Of a stretch of DNA of 27,260 nt, positions 1-7,109 are shown piece by piece. The stretch comes from Bacteroidales bacterium UBA3543 (GTDB lineage Bacteria > Bacteroidota > Bacteroidia > Bacteroidales > UBA932). The notes under the pieces were generated by a model that saw only the letters and a program-made list of their open reading frames with translations, did not search any database and was not told the origin of the DNA. The DNA lies in the NCBI GenBank assembly GCA_002376715.1, contig DFOK01000102.1:1-27260 (forward strand). The letters run 5' to 3'. Each line of letters begins with the position of its first letter. Positions within the stretch are counted from its first letter, which is position 1. The translations under genes and the position numbers were made by a program.

Positions 1-490
1 GTAGTGGGTAGTGTGTAGTATGAAGTTGGGGAGTTAGAGGTGATGAATGCGCGTTATAAGAAATTTGGTGATTTTAGGGATTTAATTGTTTACAAAAAAG
101 CCTTTAAACAGGGTTGTGAAATTTTCGATTTGACTCTCTCATTTCCCAAAGAAGAGCAATATTCACTAACTAGCCAAATCCGTCGTTCGACTAGATCTGT
201 TTGTGCAAATTTAGCTGAAGCTTATAGAAAAAGGAATTATTTAAAACACTTTTTATTGAAAATTACCGATTGTTTAGGAGAAAATAGCGAAACATTTGTG
301 TGGTTGGAATTTGCAAGGCAACATACATATATTTCAGAAGAGCTATTTCTAAAACTTTGTGCCTCAAACGCTGAAATAACAAAACTTTTAATATATATGT
401 ATAAGAATCCGAGTAAATTTGGTGTTAAAGAATAACTCAGAACTCGGAACTATAAACTTACTACACACTACATACTCGGAACTACACACT
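1..490. repeat. Inverted-repeat-flanked cassette carrying a four-helix-bundle gene
   Basis: The left flank has a GTAGTG/GTGTGTAGTA-rich stretch; its bases 9-20 (TAGTGTGTAGTA) are exactly inverted at 459-470, and a second inverted partial copy lies at 481-490. Between 436 and 490 there are also ACTCGGAACT-type repeats. The two arms enclose a single small gene. The left end may extend beyond the window. No transposase or target-site duplication is visible, so a mobile nature is inference. Confidence 0.5.
43..435 (+). CDS. Four-helix-bundle protein (S23/IVS-encoded family)
   Basis: A 130-residue protein of the family first seen in 23S rRNA intervening sequences and now known as many stand-alone bacterial genes; its molecular role is not established. 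Family features visible are an N-terminal FGDFRDLIVYKKAF helix, the segment LTSQIRRSTRSVCANLAEAY near residues 43-62, and a final helix ending IYMYKNPSKFG. The length matches the family. I chose ATG at 43 over the GTG three bases upstream; GAGG lies just before it. The gene sits alone between inverted repeats, facing the 3' end of fabG across a hairpin, and does not look like part of the neighbouring operon. It may be cargo of a small mobile cassette. Confidence 0.85.
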   Translation: MNARYKKFGDFRDLIVYKKAFKQGCEIFDLTLSFPKEEQYSLTSQIRRSTRSVCANLAEAYRKRNYLKHFLLKITDCLGENSETFVWLEFARQHTYISEELFLKLCASNAEITKLLIYMYKNPSKFGVKE

Positions 491-492
491 AA

Positions 493-524
493 AAAAAATG
501 TTCGGAAATTTCCGAACATTTTTT
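493..524. terminator. Perfect palindromic bidirectional terminator
   Basis: A 32-base perfect palindrome: A-run, TGTTCGGAAA, its complement, then a T-run. It can act as a rho-independent terminator on either strand. It overlaps the first two positions of the fabG stop codon, so it ends the fab operon from the minus side and isolates the four-helix-bundle gene from the plus side. Confidence 0.85.
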
Positions 525-1263
525 ACATTCCTCCATCCACAACTATGGTCTGACCTGTGACGTAGCCGGAAAGATCGGAGCCTAGGAAGAGGGCTACATT
601 GGCAATATCTTCCGGAGTGGCGGACCGGCGAAGAGCTATCATTTTGATCCATCCCTGACGCACCTCTTCAGGAAGAGCGTCGGTCATCTCTGTCTCTACA
701 AAGCCGGGAGCTATGCAATTGACACGAATACCGCGTGAACCCATCTCCTTGGCAATACTCTTGGCCAAGCCTATCATTCCTGCTTTGGAAGCAGCGTAGT
801 TGCACTGCCCGGCATTGCCGGATATACCAACGATAGAGGTCATATTGATAATGCTGCCGCTACGTTGACGTGCCATGACAGGCACTACAGCATGAGTGAA
901 GTTGAATGCTGATTTAAGATTTACCGAAAGGATTTCATCCCACTGCTCTTCGCTCATTCTCATCAGAAGACCGTCACGAGTCACTCCGGCATTGTTGACC
1001 AAAATGTCAATTCTGCCAAAATCGGCCATTACCTGCTCTACAAGCTCGTGTGTCTGCTTAAAATCAGATGCATCGGAAGTGTATCCTTTGCAACGCACCC
1101 CAAGAGCTGTTACCTGCGCCACGGTATCGAGAAAGTGCTCACTTTCGCTGCGCGCCGTAAATGCGATGTCTGCGCCCTCTTGGGCGAATTTGATGGCAAT
1201 TGCCTTGCCGATACCTCTTGATGCACCGGTTACCAGGGCGATTTTTCCTTTAAGTAGTCCCAT
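523..1263 (-). CDS. fabG: 3-oxoacyl-[ACP] reductase FabG
   Basis: A 246-residue short-chain dehydrogenase that reduces 3-ketoacyl-ACP to 3-hydroxyacyl-ACP with NADPH in the cytoplasmic type II fatty-acid cycle. The nucleotide-binding motif TGASRGIG is at residues 12-19, NNAG at 90-93, and the catalytic set is N115, S143, Y156 and K160 (YAASK), followed by PG at 186-187 and the C-terminal GQTIVVDGGM. Length is typical. It is the last gene of the minus-strand fab operon, starting 11 nt after the fabZ stop, and its own stop overlaps the terminator palindrome. The position beside fabZ, fabF, fabK and fabH supports FabG over other SDR enzymes. Confidence 0.96.
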   Translation of the reverse strand: MGLLKGKIALVTGASRGIGKAIAIKFAQEGADIAFTARSESEHFLDTVAQVTALGVRCKGYTSDASDFKQTHELVEQVMADFGRIDILVNNAGVTRDGLLMRMSEEQWDEILSVNLKSAFNFTHAVVPVMARQRSGSIINMTSIVGISGNAGQCNYAASKAGMIGLAKSIAKEMGSRGIRVNCIAPGFVETEMTDALPEEVRQGWIKMIALRRSATPEDIANVALFLGSDLSGYVTGQTIVVDGGM

Positions 1264-1274
1264 TACGCTATATA

Positions 1275-1715
1275 TTATTGTTTTCTCTCCTCCAATTTGT
1301 CATTGTCCACAAGGGCGAATGCAAGTTTGCTTTTCACGCACAATTTTCCATCAACTGATCCTTTGGCCTCAGTAAAATAAACCATCCCCTTCTTGTCTAC
1401 AAGCCTGGCGGTGGTCTCAAAAGTATCTCCTGGAAAAACAGAATTTTTAAACCTAACTCCTTCAATGCCCGCATAAAATGGTGTACGTCCCTTCAAATCA
1501 TCTCCTATAAGCAACGCGCAGGCTTGTGCCATCATCTCGCAAAGTATCACTCCCGGCACTACCGGATGACCCGGAAAGTGCCCTTGAAGGAAAAACTCCT
1601 CTCCGGTAACATGGTAACTGGCGTGTGCCACATTGTTTTCATCAATTTCAATCTTATCAACGAGTATCATAGGTTCTCGATGAGGGATGAACTCTTTGAT
1701 CTGCTCTCTTGTCAT
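1275..1715 (-). CDS. fabZ: 3-hydroxyacyl-[ACP] dehydratase FabZ
   Basis: A 146-residue single hot-dog-fold dehydratase that converts 3-hydroxyacyl-ACP to trans-2-enoyl-ACP. The active-site helix reads GHFPGHPVVPGV; counting from a TTG four codons upstream, the catalytic pair is H50 and E64, with the usual 14-residue spacing. I chose ATG at 1715, giving MTREQIKEFIPHREPMILVD, because it matches the normal FabZ start; the upstream TTG lies inside a TATATTTG sequence that resembles a -7 element. It stands alone here, unlike the LpxC-FabZ fusion common in Bacteroidales, so the genome may also have a fused copy. The gap to fabF is 29 nt, the widest in the operon, and might hold an internal promoter. 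Confidence 0.94.
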   Translation of the reverse strand: MTREQIKEFIPHREPMILVDKIEIDENNVAHASYHVTGEEFFLQGHFPGHPVVPGVILCEMMAQACALLIGDDLKGRTPFYAGIEGVRFKNSVFPGDTFETTARLVDKKGMVYFTEAKGSVDGKLCVKSKLAFALVDNDKLEERKQ

Positions 1716-1744
1716 AATCCTGTGCAAATATAGTTAAAAAAGGT

Positions 1745-2989
1745 TTATAAATTTATCCTGCGTAAAGCTATACAGCCATTGTGTCCTCCAAATCCCAGGG
1801 AGTTGGAAAGCGCAATATCGGCCGCAAACTTGCGTGATTTGTTCGGAGTATAATCGAGATCACACTCAGGGTCGGGTTCTTGGAGACCTATTGTCGGAGG
1901 TACGATACCCTCATAGAGGGCCATTACGGAAGCAACCAACTCCACTCCTCCTGCACCACCCAGCATATGACCGGTCATGGACTTAGTGGAGGAAATAGCA
2001 ACTTTGCGTGCCTCTTCTTCACCTAGGGCAAGTTTTATGGATATTGTCTCGGACTTATCGTTTAGAGGAGTGCCGGTACCATGGGCATTGATATGGATTT
2101 TCTCTCCCTTGCGGTATCCGGCCTCTTCTAGAGCCTGACGCATCGCCTCAGCTGCCGTTGTACCGTCCGGACGCGGTGCGGTATAATGGTAGGCATCGCA
2201 GGTATTGCCGTATCCGCACACTTCTGCATAGATTTTTGCTCCGCGTGTCACGGCATGGTTATACTCCTCAAGCACCACTATTCCCGCTCCCTCTGCTATC
2301 ACGAAGCCCTGTCTGCGTATATCAAAGGGCAGAGAGGCCTGCAAAGGATCCTCCGAGCGGGATAGTGCTCTGCTATTGGCAAATCCGCTAATGGAAAGTG
2401 GAGAGACTGCTGCTTCAGAACCTCCACAGATGATGGCGTCGGCATATCCGTGTTTAACAGCTCTGAAGGCCTCACCTATCGAGTGGGTTCCTGTGGCACA
2501 AGCAGTTACTATCGGTAAACAAACACCCCTCGCATCGTACTCAATAGCTATATTTCCGGCTGCAATATTAGAGATCATCATAGGGATGAAGAGTGGAGAT
2601 ACCCATTTGGGACCCTCCTGAACCAATTTGGTAGTTTCATTTACGAAAGTTTCCATACCTCCGATGCCTGATCCAATATAGACTCCAAGGCGGTCAGGAG
2701 CAATATTCTCCTTATTAAGACCGCTGGCTGTCATCGCCTGATTGGCCGCAGCCAGTGCAAAAAGTGCATATCGGTCATTCTTACGAGCTGTGGGGGGATC
2801 AATGCCGTAATCGCCGGGGTTGAAGCCTTTTACCTCTCCGGCAATCTTTACCAGAAGATTATCTGTGGGAAAACGCTCTATCAGCCCTATTCCGCACTTT
2901 CCTGCCGTGATGGAAGACCAGAAATCCTTCAAATTATTCCCAACAGGAGATATTACTCCCATTCCTGTTACTACTACTCTGCGTCCCAT
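1745..2989 (-). CDS. fabF: 3-oxoacyl-[ACP] synthase II FabF
   Basis: A 414-residue elongating condensing enzyme that joins malonyl-ACP to acyl-ACP in fatty-acid synthesis. The catalytic triad is C164 (in VTACATGTHS), H303 (NAHGTGTPLND) and H341 (KSMTGHMLGGAGG), with K336 in the latter motif; the spacing matches E. coli FabF. The C-terminus has the SLGFGGHN loop. I chose ATG at 2989 (MGRRVVVTGMGVISPVG) because it is the standard N-terminus and follows the fabK stop by one base, which suggests translational coupling. An in-frame extension of 15 residues back into fabK is possible but has no family support. Confidence 0.96.
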   Translation of the reverse strand: MGRRVVVTGMGVISPVGNNLKDFWSSITAGKCGIGLIERFPTDNLLVKIAGEVKGFNPGDYGIDPPTARKNDRYALFALAAANQAMTASGLNKENIAPDRLGVYIGSGIGGMETFVNETTKLVQEGPKWVSPLFIPMMISNIAAGNIAIEYDARGVCLPIVTACATGTHSIGEAFRAVKHGYADAIICGGSEAAVSPLSISGFANSRALSRSEDPLQASLPFDIRRQGFVIAEGAGIVVLEEYNHAVTRGAKIYAEVCGYGNTCDAYHYTAPRPDGTTAAEAMRQALEEAGYRKGEKIHINAHGTGTPLNDKSETISIKLALGEEEARKVAISSTKSMTGHMLGGAGGVELVASVMALYEGIVPPTIGLQEPDPECDLDYTPNKSRKFAADIALSNSLGFGGHNGCIALRRINL

Positions 2990-2990
2990 A

Positions 2991-3935
2991 TCAAATGCAT
3001 TTTGAGGTATCCTTAAGGAGCTCCCGAGCTCCATTTATGATATCGAGAATAATCTCTTTTGCCGGCTGGACCTTCTTAACCAGACCTGCACTCTGACCGG
3101 CCATAAAGCTGCCCATCTTCTCATCTCCATCCTTAACTGCTTTGCGGAGCGAACCGCTACCGAATTCCATTATAGCTTCGGGTGTCTGGTTAGGATCGTT
3201 CTCCATCTGAGCAAATTTCCTGGTGAAAGGGGTTTTTAAGGCGCGTACCGGATGTCCGAGAGTTTTTCCGGTAACGATGGTATCAGTATCGCCTGCAGCG
3301 ATAACCTTCTGCTTATACACTTCATGGGCAGTACATTCGCTGGCAGCGATGAAGATAGTGCCACACTGCACACCTTCTGCTCCGAGCATCATTGCGGCAG
3401 CAAAGCCCCTGCCGTCTGCGATGCCACCCGCAGCAATTACGGGAATTGAGACTGCATCGCACACCTGAGGTATCAAAGCCATCGTATTCATCTCACCGAT
3501 GTGTCCTCCGGCTTCTCCACCTTCTGCAACGACTGCCGCTGCACCCATTCTCTCCATCCGTATGGCAAAGGCTGCCGAAGCCACTACGGGTATCACCTTG
3601 ACACCTGCCTCTAGCCACTTTTCCATATATTTTGAAGGCGAACCGGCACCTGTGGTGACAACCGGTACTTTTTCGTCGATTACATATTGCGCTATCTGAT
3701 CCGCAATTGGACTCATCAGCATTATGTTTACACCGAATGGCTTGTTTGTCATTTTTTTGCATTTACGGATTTCCTCAAGGACCACATCCGCACCTGCATT
3801 GATGCTGGAGATGATTCCCAAACCTCCGGCATTGGAGACTGCACTGGCCAGAGCAGCATCTGCAACCCAGGCCATGCCACCTTGCAAGATCGGGTATTCA
3901 ATACCCAATAATTCTGTAATTCTTGTTTTTATCAT
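2991..3935 (-). CDS. fabK: FMN-dependent enoyl-[ACP] reductase II FabK
   Basis: A 314-residue TIM-barrel flavoprotein of the nitronate monooxygenase/FabK superfamily that carries out the last reduction of the elongation cycle. It begins MIKTRITELLGIEYPILQGG, the canonical FabK start. FMN and active-site features include the GGEAGGHIG motif with H145, and AAGGIADGRGFAAAMMLGAEG for phosphate binding. I prefer ATG at 3935, five bases after the fabH stop; an upstream ATG at 3956 would overlap fabH. The superfamily also contains true nitronate monooxygenases, but the place between fabH and fabF makes the FabK assignment strong. FabK is triclosan-resistant and is known as the enoyl reductase of Porphyromonas gingivalis. 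Confidence 0.93.
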   Translation of the reverse strand: MIKTRITELLGIEYPILQGGMAWVADAALASAVSNAGGLGIISSINAGADVVLEEIRKCKKMTNKPFGVNIMLMSPIADQIAQYVIDEKVPVVTTGAGSPSKYMEKWLEAGVKVIPVVASAAFAIRMERMGAAAVVAEGGEAGGHIGEMNTMALIPQVCDAVSIPVIAAGGIADGRGFAAAMMLGAEGVQCGTIFIAASECTAHEVYKQKVIAAGDTDTIVTGKTLGHPVRALKTPFTRKFAQMENDPNQTPEAIMEFGSGSLRKAVKDGDEKMGSFMAGQSAGLVKKVQPAKEIILDIINGARELLKDTSKCI

Positions 3936-3940
3936 GATTT

Positions 3941-4900
3941 TCAATTTTTTGACCATTTAAGGAGACAGGCCCCGGCTGTGAAGCCTGCTCCAAATGCGCT
4001 CAACACAATGGTATCTCCGCAATTGAGTGTTTGGTTACGGTTTAGTTCATCAAGGAGAATTGGAACACTGGCAGAGGATGTGTTGCCATAATTCGCAATG
4101 TTGTGCGGAAATTTCACTTTGTCCTGGTCGAGCGATTTTCTAATTGTTTCAATAATACGGATATTTGCCTGATGCAGAAGATAGTAGTCCACATCATCAT
4201 AAGTGATGCCATTCCCCTCAACCACTCTGCGAATATCGTTTAAAGAGGCATTGACTGCAAGTTTGAAGACGTCCTGACCCTTCATCACAAGCGGCCCTCC
4301 AAACTCTTCCTTTGTAATGAATGGAGTCTTTTCGAGCTGCCTGATCTGATAGAGGGGGTCGATACTACTGAAGGAAGAGAGTGCAATGGATTTGAAATCA
4401 TCTCCTCTTTTAAGGACTGCAGCGCCGGCACCATCCCCGAAAAGGACACATGTGCTGCGCTCCTGCCAATCACACATACGAGTAGGTTCTTCGGCACAGA
4501 CTACGAGGATGTGGTTAATGTCGCTTTTACTCTTAAAAAACGAGTTGGCAATATCCAGCGCATAAATAAATCCCGCACAGGCACTGTTCAGATCGAAACA
4601 GGGGCAGGTAGCTCCTATCATCCCCTGAACAATACAACTCAGTGATGGAGTAATGTACTCATTTACTACGTTGGAGCAAATTATGAAATCCAGATCTTCA
4701 GCGGAGATGCCGGCATCTTTCAATGCATTGTGGCAAGCTTCCGCAGCCAGATCCTCTAACTTTTCATGTGAAATAAGTTGACGTTGCTTTATACCGGTGC
4801 GAGTGGTAATCCACTCATCACTTGTGTCAAGAAAAGTGGAGAGCATATCATTTGTCACTGTAAGTGACGGATGGGCTCTCCCCGTTCCAATAATGTTCAT
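3941..4900 (-). CDS. fabH: 3-oxoacyl-[ACP] synthase III FabH
   Basis: A 319-residue KAS III enzyme that starts fatty-acid synthesis by condensing an acyl-CoA primer with malonyl-ACP. The Cys-His-Asn triad is C108 (DLNSACAGFIYALD), H243 (LLHQANIRII) and N273 (NYGNTSSASVP). DTSDEWITTRTGIKQR at residues 25-40 is the family's N-terminal signature. It is the first gene of the operon, starting about 20 nt after the predicted transcription start. KAS III paralogues also act in secondary pathways, but the presence of all four partner activities directly downstream favours the FASII role. Primer preference (acetyl or branched) cannot be read from the sequence. Confidence 0.94.
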   Translation of the reverse strand: MNIIGTGRAHPSLTVTNDMLSTFLDTSDEWITTRTGIKQRQLISHEKLEDLAAEACHNALKDAGISAEDLDFIICSNVVNEYITPSLSCIVQGMIGATCPCFDLNSACAGFIYALDIANSFFKSKSDINHILVVCAEEPTRMCDWQERSTCVLFGDGAGAAVLKRGDDFKSIALSSFSSIDPLYQIRQLEKTPFITKEEFGGPLVMKGQDVFKLAVNASLNDIRRVVEGNGITYDDVDYYLLHQANIRIIETIRKSLDQDKVKFPHNIANYGNTSSASVPILLDELNRNQTLNCGDTIVLSAFGAGFTAGACLLKWSKN

Positions 4901-4926
4901 TTTTAAAATTTTTTGAGTTTCGGCCG

Positions 4927-4957
4927 CAAATTTATTTGAGGACCGGCAAATGACAAA
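4927..4957 (-). promoter_or_regulatory. Promoter of the fab operon
   Basis: On the minus strand TTTG (4954-4957) is followed after 19 nt by TAAATTTG (4927-4934), an exact match to the Bacteroidetes -33/-7 consensus TTTG-N19-TAnnTTTG. It would start transcription near 4920, leaving a leader of about 20 nt before the fabH ATG. Confidence 0.75.
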
Positions 4958-4968
4958 ATGATTGTGGT

Positions 4969-4979
4969 TGTCAGTGACA
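4969..4979. promoter_or_regulatory. Possible operator between fabH and the LytTR gene
   Basis: TGTCAGTGACA is a perfect 11-base dyad just upstream of the fab -33 element. A further TGACA half-site lies at 4951-4955, 24 nt from the matching half-site at 4975-4979 and overlapping the -33. The location in a divergent promoter region makes an operator plausible; the binding protein is not known. Confidence 0.3.
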
Positions 4980-5038
4980 TTATGTGGTGGAATTAGTCCT
5001 ATTTGGGGTAAAATTTTCGTTTTTGTGGCATCTTTGCT

Positions 5039-5046
5039 TATCTTTG
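5039..5046 (+). promoter_or_regulatory. Candidate -7 element for the LytTR regulator gene
   Basis: TATCTTTG matches TAnnTTTG and lies 18 nt before the chosen ATG at 5065. The -33 region has only TTTC (5015-5018, spacing 20), so the match is partial. Confidence 0.45.
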
Positions 5047-5064
5047 AACTTTGAATTATACAGA

Positions 5065-6075
5065 ATGAATAGGAAAATATCGGATTTTCTGCTTGAAAAA
5101 AGGCACCAGGTTGTTATGATTATAACAACTTTAATTGTTACAATAATAGTTCTCTTAATTATTGTGCCTTTTTCACCCACTGCCTGGCTTAAACTCTCAG
5201 GACCGGTATCTTTCTTTCTCACAGTCGGCTTTTTGGCGGTGGCAATTCTTATTCTCGTCATCTGTCGCATTTTTATGTGCAGACTGAGAAGACGACAGCA
5301 ATTCCGCCTCTGGAGCTATTCTCTATGGCTAATTGCAGAATTACTTGTAATTGCTCACTTTTATGCCTATGTGACACTCACCTTGAGGAAATCGGATCTT
5401 ATCGCAGGTGATTTCTCCTTTGCAACCCTATTGACCAGAGGTCTGGTAGGAGTAACTGCCATTCTTTTCGGTTCCAATACCATCTCCATCCTATGGTCAA
5501 TCCAGCGTGACCAGAAAGAGCGTTTGAACATCCTTTCAACCGAATGGGAGAGGAATATACATGGCCAGGCGATATTGGATGGTAAACCGATAGCTGCAGG
5601 AGGAAATATTAACCCCATTGTTGATGTCGCATCACGGAGAAAAATTGCAAGTGAATCGGATTCGGACGATGATATCTCTTCATCTATGTACCCTGAAAGT
5701 GAGTCCAGAATCATCAACCTGTTTGACCATAATGGTATCCTTAGGTTCTCAATTAAAGAGTCTGACCTCTACTATATCATATCCCAGGATAACTATGTGC
5801 GTATCCACTCTCTGAATAACGGAGAAATGACCAGCTATATGCTCCGCTGTCCTCTTAAGGTGATAGAAAAGTCTATCAAGGGCTCTTCGCTGATCAGATG
5901 CCACCGCTCATATATAGTCAACATATCCAGAATCAAAGTACTCCGTAGCGAAAAAGATGGTTTCTTCATTGACATGGATTATGATGGCATTGCAGAAATC
6001 CCCATTTCAAAGAGCTATTCCGACACCTTTATGGAGCATTTCTCAAAAAAAATAGCAGGGAAGGAATCGAGCTAG
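5065..6075 (+). CDS. Membrane-bound LytTR-family transcriptional regulator
   Basis: A 336-residue protein with four hydrophobic helices (about residues 16-36, 47-70, 82-106 and 122-145), a charged linker rich in Ser and Asp near 195-205, and a C-terminal LytTR DNA-binding domain (about 216-328) with the hallmark LIRCHRSYIVN at 276-286. There is no response-regulator receiver domain, so DNA binding is tied directly to a membrane sensor of unknown signal. I chose ATG at 5065; an upstream in-frame codon at 4984 would lie before the -7 element. It is transcribed divergently from the fab operon across about 160 nt and could respond to membrane state and control that operon, but this is only inferred from position. 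Confidence 0.85.
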   Translation: MNRKISDFLLEKRHQVVMIITTLIVTIIVLLIIVPFSPTAWLKLSGPVSFFLTVGFLAVAILILVICRIFMCRLRRRQQFRLWSYSLWLIAELLVIAHFYAYVTLTLRKSDLIAGDFSFATLLTRGLVGVTAILFGSNTISILWSIQRDQKERLNILSTEWERNIHGQAILDGKPIAAGGNINPIVDVASRRKIASESDSDDDISSSMYPESESRIINLFDHNGILRFSIKESDLYYIISQDNYVRIHSLNNGEMTSYMLRCPLKVIEKSIKGSSLIRCHRSYIVNISRIKVLRSEKDGFFIDMDYDGIAEIPISKSYSDTFMEHFSKKIAGKESS

Positions 6076-6113
6076 ACCAGTAATAAATAAGTTTAAATCA
6101 CTATAATTAGAAT

Positions 6114-6290
6114 ATGGAAAAAGATGTTATACTCAAAGCAATGCGAGAGGCGGACAAGCCTCTTTCAGCAGGTGAGGTTACCAAACTCACTGGAATTGAT
6201 CGCAAGATAGTTGATAAAGTTTTTGCGGAACTGAAGAAAAGCGGAGAAATAACCTCCCCCGTCAGATGCAAGTGGACACCGGCGAAATAG
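6114..6290 (+). CDS. Small winged-helix DNA-binding protein (58 aa)
   Basis: A 58-residue ORF, ATG to TAG, 38 nt after the LytTR gene. It starts MEKDVILKAMREADKPLSAG and continues EVTKLTGIDRKIVDKVFAEL, then a basic turn and the end SPVRCKWTPAK. The pattern of helix, GEVTKLTG-type helix, recognition helix with D-R-K-x-V, and a short beta-wing matches stand-alone mini winged-helix proteins of the MarR/ArsR-like fold. No ligand-binding part is present. The partner and targets are unknown. It faces the rubrerythrin gene across a strong shared terminator, and may be co-transcribed with the LytTR gene. Confidence 0.72.
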   Translation: MEKDVILKAMREADKPLSAGEVTKLTGIDRKIVDKVFAELKKSGEITSPVRCKWTPAK

Positions 6291-6350
6291 GTACGGGATT
6301 CGTGGTACGTGGTACGGGTTCCACGCAACTCGTAACGCGTAACTCGCACC
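6291..6350. repeat. GGTACG-type repeat island B
   Basis: Starting at the wHTH stop, several degenerate GGTACG(G/T)G units (6291-6320) are followed by AACTCGTAACGCGTAACTCG units that form an imperfect inverted copy. It is related in style to the flanks of the four-helix-bundle gene and to the island at 20765-20795. No coding potential. Confidence 0.6.
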
Positions 6351-6351
6351 T

Positions 6352-6390
6352 AAAATTAAAGGGTTCGATTTTTTCGAACCCTTTAATTTT
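6352..6390. terminator. Bidirectional terminator between wHTH and rubrerythrin genes
   Basis: A 17-bp perfect stem (6352-6368 with 6374-6390), core AAAGGGTTCGA, with a five-base T loop, A-rich on one side and T-rich on the other. It serves the convergent genes on both strands. Confidence 0.88.
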
Positions 6391-6391
6391 A

Positions 6392-6946
6392 TTATTTTCC
6401 AAAGTATCTCTTATATAGTCCTTCAAACGCCTGTCCGTGACGTGCTTCGTCTTTGCACATCTCATGAACTGTGTCATGTATGGCGTCATAATTGAGTTTC
6501 TTTGCCTTATCAGCGATACGCTTTTTGTCAGCACAGGCCTCTGCCTCGGCTTCCATGCGTTTTTTAAGGTTGGTCTTCGTATCCCACACCACTTCACCGA
6601 TGAGTTCGGCAAATTTAGCTGCATGTTCAGCCTCTTCCCAAGCTATGCGCTTGTAAGCCTCCGCTATCTCGGGATAACCTTCCCTGTCAGCCTGGCGGCT
6701 CATTGCAAGATACATCCCAACTTCACCACATTCAGCTGTAAAGTGATCTTTTAAACCGTTCCAAATCTCCTCGTCGCAGCCTTTCGCTACTCCGATCTTG
6801 TGTTCATCGGCCCATACGAGACCATCTTTTTTCTCTTCCACCTCCTTGAATTTGGAAGCAGGCACGCCGCAGATAGGGCATCTTTCAGGCGGTTCAGGGC
6901 CTTCGTGAATATATCCGCACACTGTGCAAATCCATTTCTTTTTCAT
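6392..6946 (-). CDS. Reverse rubrerythrin (peroxide reductase)
   Basis: A 184-residue cytoplasmic non-haem iron protein that reduces hydrogen peroxide (and in some family members oxygen) in anaerobes. The rubredoxin-like FeS4 domain is at the N-terminus (C7, C10, C23, C26 in WICTVCGYIHEG and CPICGVP), the reverse of classic rubrerythrin. The four-helix diiron domain follows, with E72, E75, E105xxH108 and E167xxH170 among the likely ligands. It stands alone between two hairpin terminators, so is probably its own transcript. With the flavodiiron protein at 14488 it supports an anaerobic but oxygen-exposed lifestyle. Confidence 0.92.
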   Translation of the reverse strand: MKKKWICTVCGYIHEGPEPPERCPICGVPASKFKEVEEKKDGLVWADEHKIGVAKGCDEEIWNGLKDHFTAECGEVGMYLAMSRQADREGYPEIAEAYKRIAWEEAEHAAKFAELIGEVVWDTKTNLKKRMEAEAEACADKKRIADKAKKLNYDAIHDTVHEMCKDEARHGQAFEGLYKRYFGK

Positions 6947-7052
6947 AAAATCGTTGTTTTAGTATTGTTTATAACCATTATAAATTAGTCGACTTTGTGC
7001 ATTACAAAAAATATGCCTTTTCATTGTTTTTCGCAGCATTACCACCAAAATA

Positions 7053-7081
7053 AAATAGAGGTGAATTCGTCACCTCTATTT
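7053..7081. terminator. Terminator downstream of the aminotransferase gene
   Basis: A 12-bp perfect stem (AAATAGAGGTGA, 7053-7064, with 7070-7081) and a 5-base loop, ending 28 nt after the aminotransferase stop on the minus strand. Confidence 0.8.
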
Positions 7082-7109
7082 ACATTGACAATAGTAAACC
7101 GAAAGGAAA

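Noticed and set aside
3223..3960. Several open frames overlapping fabK on both strands
   Set aside because: FabK motifs are intact in one frame; the others have low-complexity composition and no start signals.
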